Origin: Bacteroidota bacterium
GTDB taxonomy: Bacteria; Bacteroidota; Ignavibacteria; Ignavibacteriales; Ignavibacteriaceae
NCBI GenBank assembly: GCA_021783875.1
Contig: JAJXTM010000004.1
Span: 1-37,154, forward strand
Length of the DNA: 37,154 nt
Direction of reading: 5' to 3'
Part shown: positions 7,760-14,295 of the stretch, in pieces
Layout of the letters: every line of letters starts with the position of its first letter
Position numbering within the stretch: the stretch's first letter is position 1
Made by a program: the position numbers and the translations under genes
Notes under the pieces: model-generated
Seen by the model: the letters and a program-made list of their open reading frames with translations, nothing else
Databases searched by the model: none
Told to the model about the DNA's origin: nothing

Positions 7760-10700
7760 TGGAAGATATATAATTAAAAAGAAAATTGGGGAAGGACGAA
7801 GCAAAGTTTTTCTTTGTAATGATTCAATATTTCCCGGAAATGATTTAGCTATCAAAATCTTATCTGACAAATGTGAGGAAACTGAGTGCATATTATTTAG
7901 AAATGAATACTTTACTTTGCGGAAACTGAATCATCCTAACATTATCAAAGCCAATGACTTTGGTGTTGTATCTAATTATTCGGGGAAAGAAGATATTTCA
8001 ATAGGTTCATTATTTATAACTATGGAATATTTTAATGGGGAAGAACTTTCTAATATTAAGTTATTTTCTAACTATGACTTCCTTATAGATATAATAAAAC
8101 AACTTTGTTCTACTCTTTATTATCTCCATCAATCAAATTATATCTATTTTGACCTAAAACTCGAAAATATTTTAGTGTCCGAAAACAATGATAAACCGGT
8201 TATTAAATTAATTGATCTTGGTTTCGCACAAAATATATTTAAAATGAATGAAAATGTCATAAGAGGCACAGCTGAATATATCGCTCCCGAAATATTGCGC
8301 AAAGATAATTATGATTATAGAGTTGACTTATATTCATTAGGTATTTTATTATATAAAATTGTTTATGAAGAATTTCCGTTTGATACAAAAGATGAACTTG
8401 AAATATACAAAGCTCACTTAGAAAAAGAATTTAAATATCCTCCGACAAATTATGCAGATAAGTTCATAAATGTTATAAAAAAGTTATTGACAAAGAATCC
8501 CGATGAAAGGTTTCAGAATGCTATTGAAGTAATATCAGCGTTAAATTTGCCCATTGATCAGACTCTATACAGGGACTGGGTACCGGCTAGGGTATTTTCC
8601 GATAGAACCGATATTTTAACAATAATAAATACTTTTTTTGAAGATAATCTAAGTAATGAGATAATTACAATAAGAGGCTCCCAGGGTTCCGGAAAATCAT
8701 CTCTTGTTGAAGAAATATATTATTGTTTCGAGAAAGTGATATTAATTAAAAATAATAAAACTAAAACAGGATTAGAATACATAAAACTATTTTTAAGCCA
8801 AATAATCTTCAATAAGTTTGTCTATGAAATACTATCTCATAATATTTTGGAAAAGGTGGATGAAATATTTAATGCCTTATCTAAGGATTTAATGGCAGAT
8901 TTAAAAATAATATTTACTTCAATTTCAATGCGTATCAGACTTACTATTGTGTTGGACGATTTTAATTCTTATGACGGGTTGGCCCTCGAAATGTTTAGAA
9001 ATATAATTCCGATTTTTCAGATAAATAAAATTAAAGTTATACTTACTGAAAACTCAGATTTAAATTATTTATCAGAATATTTTTTTAATTTGCACAAAAT
9101 AAGCCTAAATCCGTTCACAGGAAATAATGTCGAGGAGTTCGTGACCTTAAGTTTCAACAATAAATTTCCTCAAAGTGACTTAAAAAAATTGATTTTAATT
9201 TATGCCGACTTACTGCCAGGGAATATTATATCATTTATAAGAGATATTATATATCTTCAAATTATAGAGTTTAAATCTACAGGGATTACTGTAAAAACAA
9301 ATGAAAAAGATGTTTCAATTTTAAAAAAATCGCAGGCGGAAATCTTTAATTTGCGACTTAATGGATTATCCAAGGAGGAATTGGAAATAACCAAATTAAT
9401 CTCGGCTTTTAATATTCCTTTGGAAATTCCGGTAATTTCAAAATTAACCAACTTATCATTTGAGTTGGTAACATCAAATGTTTTTGATTTACAGCAAAAA
9501 AATATTTTGCAGCATTATAATAGAAATGAAGGTATTGCCTTTACTTCAGAGGGAATGAAAAAATATGTATATGAAAAAATTGAAGACCCCATTAATTACC
9601 ACGTGAAAATAACCGATAAGTTAGAAAAAGAATTTAAATATTTTAATAAAATTGAAATAGCCAGACATTATGAATTATCAGGGGAATACATTAAAAGCTA
9701 TGAATTATTTTGGAATGAACTAAATTATCCGGAAAATTTATCAGCCTTTTCTTATCAAAAAAATATTCTTTTACATCTGCTCAGTCTAAGACTTAATGAT
9801 AATTATTATTTCGACGTTAAATATAAGCTTGTAAATATTTATTATAAATTGGGAGAATATCAAACCGCTTTAACAATTATAAGCGAACTTCTTGATCAAA
9901 ATAAAAAATATGATTTAAGAAATGAAATTTTATTGTTAAAAGGAGTTTGTTTAATAGGATTGGGAGAAAATGAAAACGGAAAAAATTGTTTAAACGAACT
10001 TTTACCGTCTATTATAGATAAAACGAAGCAACAAACAATTCTTGCCGAAATTGCAAGCGCTGAGTTTGAAATGAATAAATTTGAAACAGTTATTCACATT
10101 TGCAATTCTGTTATTGCAAATTCTTCTAGCTTGCCGGAAGATATAGCCAAATGCTTTAATATGTTAGGACTTATAGGGCTATTTCGGAATGATATTTTGA
10201 AGAATTCAATAGTATATTTTGAAAAGGCTAAGAAAATTTATGAAGAATTAAAAATACCAACTAGAATAGCTCAAATGAATGCTAATATAGGGATAATTTT
10301 TAATATTCAAGGGGATCATGAAAGTGCAAAAAATTATTGGACAATTGCACTGAAAGCCAATGAAGAAATAGGCAATCTGGAACAAGAAGGGAAACTTCTA
10401 ATAAATTTTGGTATTTATTATTATGAGAAATTGTTTTTTTCTGATGCTATCGATTATTATAAAAAAGCTGTATCTATTTTTTCAAATATTGGGGATAAAT
10501 TTGGAGAAGCCCAAGCTCTGGAAAATTTGAGTGAAGTATACTTATTTACTTGTAATTATCAAGAAGCACTTAGCTCTATAGAAAATTCTATTTTGATCTT
10601 TTCAAAATTAAAATATTTTATAGAAGAACTTTTTGCTCAGTTTTTACTTGCTAAATTGATATATATAATTGGTGATTTTAAATGGGTTTCTAAAATTATA

Positions 10701-11315
10701 GGAAATGTCTATCCGGTACTTTGGAAAGAATCAACTCCAGAAAAAAACAGAACACAATTATTATATTTATTGGAACTTGAAAATGCTGCTTCAAGTTTCT
10801 CTGCTACAAAATTAGATTCTCTTCTTTCTCTTCAATCTAAATTCTTTGAACAAAAAGATATGATACATTATTTTTCCATTACGATCCTTATTGTAGAATT
10901 TCAAATCTCATCCAATAGAATAGAAGATGCCCTTGCAGCACTTACAACTGATATTATAAAAAATTTGATTAAAGAAAATGCAATGATTTTTGCTGAGCAA
11001 AAATATATGCTGGGGAGAATATGCAGCATTAAATCAAATGAGAACTTTCTTTCACCGATTGAATATTTTCTGTCTGCTTTTGATGCAATTAAAGAGTTTT
11101 ATATTACTGAGCTGACATGGAAGATATTGTTTGAACTGGGATGCGCTTATTATCAAAGAGGTAATTACGGTAAAGCGAAAGAAAATTTAATCTATTCGAA
11201 AGAAATTATTAATTATTTCGCCGATTTAATTAAGAATAAAAAATTACGCGAAACATATCTAAATAGACCTGACCGTCAAAGCACATTGAAAAAAATTAAA
11301 GAAATGGGAATTTGA
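7752..11315 (+). CDS. Ser/Thr protein kinase-AAA ATPase-TPR signalling protein (PknK-like architecture)
   Basis: A 1187-residue cytoplasmic protein. Residues ~1-270 are a Hanks-type kinase: Gly loop IGEGRSKV, ATP-binding Lys35 (LAIKI), catalytic loop FDLKLEN with Asp134, metal-binding Asp155 (IDLGFA) and APEIL. The usual HRD is YFD, so the RD Arg is absent, but the catalytic Asp remains and activity is plausible. Residues ~290-570 are an ATPase module with P-loop GSQGSGKSS (309-317) and VLDDFN as Walker B. From ~650 to the end are TPR-like helices (YKLGEYQTALTIISELLD; NLSEVYLFTCNYQEAL). PknK and related STK-ATPase-TPR proteins couple input to transcription. The gene overlaps the permease by 8 bases and the sigma54 activator by 4, placing it between transporter and regulator; that it controls the activator is an inference. 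Confidence 0.88.
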   Translation: MVNGRYIIKKKIGEGRSKVFLCNDSIFPGNDLAIKILSDKCEETECILFRNEYFTLRKLNHPNIIKANDFGVVSNYSGKEDISIGSLFITMEYFNGEELSNIKLFSNYDFLIDIIKQLCSTLYYLHQSNYIYFDLKLENILVSENNDKPVIKLIDLGFAQNIFKMNENVIRGTAEYIAPEILRKDNYDYRVDLYSLGILLYKIVYEEFPFDTKDELEIYKAHLEKEFKYPPTNYADKFINVIKKLLTKNPDERFQNAIEVISALNLPIDQTLYRDWVPARVFSDRTDILTIINTFFEDNLSNEIITIRGSQGSGKSSLVEEIYYCFEKVILIKNNKTKTGLEYIKLFLSQIIFNKFVYEILSHNILEKVDEIFNALSKDLMADLKIIFTSISMRIRLTIVLDDFNSYDGLALEMFRNIIPIFQINKIKVILTENSDLNYLSEYFFNLHKISLNPFTGNNVEEFVTLSFNNKFPQSDLKKLILIYADLLPGNIISFIRDIIYLQIIEFKSTGITVKTNEKDVSILKKSQAEIFNLRLNGLSKEELEITKLISAFNIPLEIPVISKLTNLSFELVTSNVFDLQQKNILQHYNRNEGIAFTSEGMKKYVYEKIEDPINYHVKITDKLEKEFKYFNKIEIARHYELSGEYIKSYELFWNELNYPENLSAFSYQKNILLHLLSLRLNDNYYFDVKYKLVNIYYKLGEYQTALTIISELLDQNKKYDLRNEILLLKGVCLIGLGENENGKNCLNELLPSIIDKTKQQTILAEIASAEFEMNKFETVIHICNSVIANSSSLPEDIAKCFNMLGLIGLFRNDILKNSIVYFEKAKKIYEELKIPTRIAQMNANIGIIFNIQGDHESAKNYWTIALKANEEIGNLEQEGKLLINFGIYYYEKLFFSDAIDYYKKAVSIFSNIGDKFGEAQALENLSEVYLFTCNYQEALSSIENSILIFSKLKYFIEELFAQFLLAKLIYIIGDFKWVSKIIGNVYPVLWKESTPEKNRTQLLYLLELENAASSFSATKLDSLLSLQSKFFEQKDMIHYFSITILIVEFQISSNRIEDALAALTTDIIKNLIKENAMIFAEQKYMLGRICSIKSNENFLSPIEYFLSAFDAIKEFYITELTWKILFELGCAYYQRGNYGKAKENLIYSKEIINYFADLIKNKKLRETYLNRPDRQSTLKKIKEMGI

Positions 11316-12697
11316 ATTTGTCCTCCAAAGATAAAATACAAATAAAAATATTTTCGGATATTAAAGATGTTTCTTCTATTAGTTCATCTGTTAACCAGCT
11401 TGTGCTAAAAAAAATGAATACACACTCTTCCTTTCCAAAAATTTTTGAAATTTTACAGAATGAAATTATTATAATTCAAATAAATAGTATTCAATCAAAG
11501 TATCTTAATAAAGCACTCGAAGATAAAAATAATCTAAAAAATAAGATAATATTTGTAACTCAAAATAATGATGCATTGTTAATAAGTTCATTAGTTAAAC
11601 TCGGATACAGTGACATATTTATATTTCCCTATGAATTATATAAATTCATTTCCTATATTAATGAAATAATAACTACTCGTTCCTATATTACCGAAGAGTT
11701 TTCGCCTGACAACTCCGAGAAAAGATTTGACGATTTTAAATCTTTAATTGGAAATTCCAGTCATTTCGTTAAAGTTATTGAACTTGCCAAAAAAGTTGCA
11801 GTAAAAAGTGATTCCAATATTATAATACTAGGAGAAACAGGAACAGGCAAGGGGCGCCTTGCAAAAGCAATACACATGTTCAGCGAAAGAAAGGATTCGC
11901 CATTTGTGGATATTATTTGTAATGCTATTCCTGAAAGTTTATTGGAATCGGAACTTTTTGGATATGAACCGGGCGCCTTTACTAATGCAAAAATACGGAA
12001 ACTGGGGTTGTTCGAAATTGCTGGTAAGGGTACACTTTTTCTGGATGAAATAGGCGACTTATCTCTAAATATTCAATCCAAGCTTTTAAGAACCATAGAA
12101 CGAAAAATTATTAGAAGACTTGGAGGAACAAAAGATATTTCTATTAATGCACGGATATTATCTGCCACAAATAAAAATTTAACTGAAATGGTGGAAGATA
12201 ATTTATTTAGAAGAGACCTTTACCACCGGCTAAATGTAGTCTCCCTGGAACTCCCTCCTTTAAGGTCACGTGGTGAAGATGTTCTGTTATTAGTTGAAGA
12301 TTTTATAAATGAGTTTAACTTACAGTTTAATAAAAAAATTAAAAGTATTGAAAAACCTGCTAAAGATTTTATTTTGCAATATCAATGGCCCGGAAACGTT
12401 AGAGAACTTCGAAATGCAATCGAAAGAGCAGTTCTACTTAGTGAAAGCAATACAATAAAACTAAATGATTTTTCTAATCTTTTATTTACTGAAAATTCAA
12501 AAAATGATTTACCTAAGAATGAAATTGATTTAATGCCTCAACATATCAGACTTGAATTTAACTATTTTGACACCGACCTTAAAAAAGTTTCAAAAGAATA
12601 TGCTAAAGAAATTCTTTCCAAAATGAACGGTAATAAATTTCGTACTTCTAAAATCCTACGAATTTCTCGCCCAACACTGGATTCTCTTCTAGAATAA
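11312..12697 (+). CDS. sigma54-dependent transcriptional activator with degenerate receiver
   Basis: A 461-residue bacterial enhancer-binding protein. Residues ~8-125 fold-match a receiver (IIIIQINS, IIFVTQ, LVKLGYSDIFIFPYEL) but the phospho-acceptor Asp is replaced (Gln/Asn in IIIIQINS) and the conserved KP Lys is Phe, so Asp phosphorylation is unlikely. The central AAA+ domain has Walker A GETGTGKG (174-181), ESELFGYEPGAFTNA with the sigma54-contact loop GAFTNA at 221-226 (consensus GAFTGA), Walker B DEIGDL and RRDLYHRLNV. A Fis-type HTH (GNKFRTSKILRISRPTLDSL) closes the protein. The TTG start shares bases with the kinase TGA stop (TTGA), a coupled arrangement. Sigma54-like promoters lie just downstream before two genes, its likely targets. 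Confidence 0.9.
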   Translation: MNLSSKDKIQIKIFSDIKDVSSISSSVNQLVLKKMNTHSSFPKIFEILQNEIIIIQINSIQSKYLNKALEDKNNLKNKIIFVTQNNDALLISSLVKLGYSDIFIFPYELYKFISYINEIITTRSYITEEFSPDNSEKRFDDFKSLIGNSSHFVKVIELAKKVAVKSDSNIIILGETGTGKGRLAKAIHMFSERKDSPFVDIICNAIPESLLESELFGYEPGAFTNAKIRKLGLFEIAGKGTLFLDEIGDLSLNIQSKLLRTIERKIIRRLGGTKDISINARILSATNKNLTEMVEDNLFRRDLYHRLNVVSLELPPLRSRGEDVLLLVEDFINEFNLQFNKKIKSIEKPAKDFILQYQWPGNVRELRNAIERAVLLSESNTIKLNDFSNLLFTENSKNDLPKNEIDLMPQHIRLEFNYFDTDLKKVSKEYAKEILSKMNGNKFRTSKILRISRPTLDSLLE

Positions 12698-12747
12698 ATA
12701 TTTCTAATTCTCTTGTGAATAAAAACTTATTAGACCATTAATATTTC

Positions 12748-12764
12748 TTGGCATGTTGCTTGTA
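12748..12764 (+). promoter_or_regulatory. candidate sigma54 (-24/-12) promoter of the ZU5-like lipoprotein gene
   Basis: TTGGCATG-TTGC-TTGTA matches the sigma54 consensus TTGGCACG-N4-TTGCW, with the GG and the second element at the correct 10-base spacing; the -12 element is GT instead of GC. Predicted transcription start is near 12775, leaving a ~25-base leader with a good TAGGAG ribosome site before the ATG at 12801. The adjacent upstream gene encodes a sigma54 activator. Confidence 0.65.
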
Positions 12765-12800
12765 TGATAATGTGCATATTCATTAAGCAATTAGGAGTTA

Positions 12801-13358
12801 ATGGTGAAAAAAATTATACTTTCTTTGTTTGCTATAAGTATATTCTATTTAGGCTGCTCGGATCTAAAAACAAATATGAACCCCGTCAATTCTGCAGTCA
12901 GTTCGAAAACAGCAATAAAATTGCCTCTAAAAAGCGGGGTTAATATAGAATCTGTTTTCTCAGCGAGTCAATTAATTTCCGGAGAAAATGGCGGTTCGGT
13001 TCAGCTGCATGAAAGCTATATCTCCGGTAAAACGCAAGTTACAATAGATGCAGAACTTAGCGTTCCTATTGGCGCATATAGCGGTACCAAAAATATATCA
13101 ATGCAAATAGGCGATGATGCTGCTATTGATTTTTCGCCGACATCATTATTTAATATTCCATTAGTATTGAATCTAAAAATAACAGGAGTTGATTTAACCG
13201 GAATCAATCCTAACGATATAAACTTTTATTACTTTGCCCAAGATGGTTCAGTTTCTTTGGTTCAAAATGACGGAATAACAATTGTCCCACAAACCGGAAC
13301 ACTGGAAATAATTAATGCAAAATTACCGCATTTTTCAAGATATGGCTGGGGGAAATAA
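12801..13358 (+). CDS. secreted lipoprotein with ZU5-like domain
   Basis: A 185-residue protein with a lipoprotein signal (IILSLFAISIFYLGC, lipobox Cys about residue 19). The rest has the hallmarks of a ZU5-like beta domain: GGSVQL, LSVPIGAYSG, IDFSPTSLFNIPLVLNLKI and the closing LPHFSRYG. Such domains occur in isolated lipoproteins of Bacteroidota-group bacteria; no biochemical role is assigned, though surface display or protein contact is likely. The start is supported by TAGGAG 6 bases upstream. It lies 103 bases after the sigma54 activator gene and has its own candidate -24/-12 promoter, so it is probably a regulated output gene. Confidence 0.72.
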   Translation: MVKKIILSLFAISIFYLGCSDLKTNMNPVNSAVSSKTAIKLPLKSGVNIESVFSASQLISGENGGSVQLHESYISGKTQVTIDAELSVPIGAYSGTKNISMQIGDDAAIDFSPTSLFNIPLVLNLKITGVDLTGINPNDINFYYFAQDGSVSLVQNDGITIVPQTGTLEIINAKLPHFSRYGWGK

Positions 13359-13456
13359 AAAAGTTTGCTGACTTATCCCTCATAACATTGAGCGGGAATC
13401 TATGAGAAAATAATATTTCTTTTGATTCTCGCACAATTCTTTATTTAATAAATTGA

Positions 13457-13487
13457 AAATAAATGTAAAAAATTTTTACATTTATTT
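13457..13487. repeat. 31-base near-perfect palindrome; candidate enhancer site
   Basis: Two perfect 15-base arms, AAATAAATGTAAAAA and its reverse complement, flank a single central base. It lies 86 bases upstream of the candidate sigma54 promoter at 13573, the distance usual for enhancer sites of sigma54 activators. It has no following T-tract, which argues against a simple terminator, although an AT-rich terminator of the lipoprotein transcript is an alternative. Confidence 0.5.
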
Positions 13488-13504
13488 AAAAATTACCATC
13501 TTAA

Positions 13505-13537
13505 TAAAGTAAATTTTACCGCTTCCAAATTACTTTA
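13505..13537. promoter_or_regulatory. inverted repeat TAAAGTAA-N17-TTACTTTA
   Basis: Perfect 8-base arms at 13505-13512 and 13530-13537, about 36 bases upstream of the -24 element at 13573. It could be a second binding site for the activator or another regulator; unlike the palindrome above it shares no sequence that I can align with the 12698-12747 region. Confidence 0.35.
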
Positions 13538-13572
13538 CTATAATTATTGATACAAAGACTAATATTCAGGTA

Positions 13573-13588
13573 TGGCATAATCGTTGAA
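13573..13588 (+). promoter_or_regulatory. candidate sigma54 (-24/-12) promoter of the tandem-repeat protein gene
   Basis: TGGCATAATCGTTGAA fits TGGCACG-N4-TTGCW with correct GG-N10-G spacing; the -12 element is GA instead of GC. It closely parallels the promoter at 12748 (TGGCAT-N5-TTG-W-A in both). The predicted start is near 13599, 41 bases before the ATG at 13640. It lies inside the over-long ORF of the track, which supports the shorter start. Confidence 0.6.
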
Positions 13589-13639
13589 AATTTAGAGTTG
13601 CTTAAAACAATTTATTTTCAATTTTTTTTTGAGGGATTT

Positions 13640-14179
13640 ATGTCAAAATCTATTTTCACCTTATTGTTATTGGGAGTCTTTGTTATTGCAGTGCAAGCTA
13701 AAGACCCAATTCAAAAGAATAACATTGAGAAAGCCACTCGCTATCAGGTTATTCAAATTAATCGCACTGTTGAGTTTAATAATGTTACCCGTACAACGAC
13801 GAGAACTAGCGAGATTAGAACCAGAACATTTGTTGATAATTCATCTGCTCAGGTAGGTAATCTTGGAAGTTCTTATGGATACTCAAAGTCCAATAGCCAA
13901 GTAGGTAATCTTGGAAGTTCTTATGGATACTCAAAGTCCAATAGCCAAGTAGGTAATCTTGGAAGTTCTTATGGATACTCAAAGTCCAATAGCCAAGTAG
14001 ATAATCTTGGAAGTTCTTATGGATACTCAAAGTCCAATAGCCAAGTAGATAATCTTGGAAGTTCTTATGGATACTCAAAGTCCAATAGCCAAGTAGATAA
14101 TCTTGGAAGTTCTTATGGGTACTCAAAATCCAATAGCCAAGTAGATAATCTCGGTAGCTCATACGGCTATTCAAAGTAA
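13640..14179 (+). CDS. secreted tandem-repeat protein (16-residue repeats)
   Basis: The start is taken at ATG 13640 (MSKSIFTLL), with GAGGGA 4 bases upstream, rather than 13547 in the ORF track, because a promoter candidate lies between them and the signal peptide (IFTLLLLGVFVIAVQAK) begins here. The product has 179 residues. A ~50-residue Thr/Arg-rich stretch (VTRTTTRTSEIRTRTF) is followed by seven copies of Q-V-G/D-N-L-G-S-S-Y-G-Y-S-K-S-N-S, the last cut after SYGYSK. Regular Gln/Asn/Gly/Ser/Tyr spacing recalls fibre-forming or amyloid-like repeats such as curlin, but the curlin consensus is not met; function is unknown. It is probably exported. Confidence 0.75.
   Translation: MSKSIFTLLLLGVFVIAVQAKDPIQKNNIEKATRYQVIQINRTVEFNNVTRTTTRTSEIRTRTFVDNSSAQVGNLGSSYGYSKSNSQVGNLGSSYGYSKSNSQVGNLGSSYGYSKSNSQVDNLGSSYGYSKSNSQVDNLGSSYGYSKSNSQVDNLGSSYGYSKSNSQVDNLGSSYGYSK
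13850..14176 (+). repeat. 48-bp in-frame tandem repeat, 6.8 copies
   Basis: Six 48-base units plus a 39-base seventh encode the 16-residue repeat. Units 1-3 have GGT (Gly) and 4-7 GAT (Asp) at the third codon; units 1-5 are otherwise almost base-identical, unit 6 has a few silent changes and the last has many (CTCGGTAGCTCATACGGC), suggesting recent expansion from older edge copies. Copy number could vary by slippage without breaking the frame. Confidence 0.95.
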
Positions 14180-14242
14180 TTAATTTAAATTTTAATGGAT
14201 GGGGGATTTTATTACAATAAATTTGTAAAGATTTGTAAATTA

Positions 14243-14269
14243 ATGCCTGCAAAATAAATTTGCAGGCAT
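14243..14269 (+). terminator. probable rho-independent terminator after the repeat protein gene
   Basis: An 11-bp perfect stem (ATGCCTGCAAA / TTTGCAGGCAT) with a 5-base loop, 64 bases after the stop. The tail (ATTTATAAATT) is only moderately T-rich, so termination may be partial and some reading into the next gene is possible. Confidence 0.65.
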
Positions 14270-14295
14270 ATTTATAAATTATTGAGAAAAACAGT

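Larger units (their letters stand above)
13359..13572. promoter_or_regulatory. intergenic region with imperfect hairpin, 31-base palindrome and inverted repeat
   Basis: No gene is visible between the lipoprotein and the repeat protein (281 bases in total). It holds an imperfect hairpin TCCCTCA...TGAGCGGGA (13376-13397), a possible weak transcript end, then the elements listed separately. I see no other structure. Confidence 0.5.

Noticed and set aside
13547-13639. Longer N-terminus for the tandem-repeat protein
   Set aside because: The extension has no ribosome site, contains the promoter candidate, and hides the signal peptide that begins at MSKSIF.
13850-14176. CRISPR array or non-coding satellite
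   Set aside because: Units are contiguous with no unique spacers, are multiples of 3, and third-position changes are silent: coding tandem repeat.
13815-14252. 145-residue antisense ORF with repeats (DYLLGYWTLSIHKNFQ)
   Set aside because: It is the mirror image of the 48-bp coding repeat; a 48-base unit keeps any frame open, and no ribosome site or independent start is visible.
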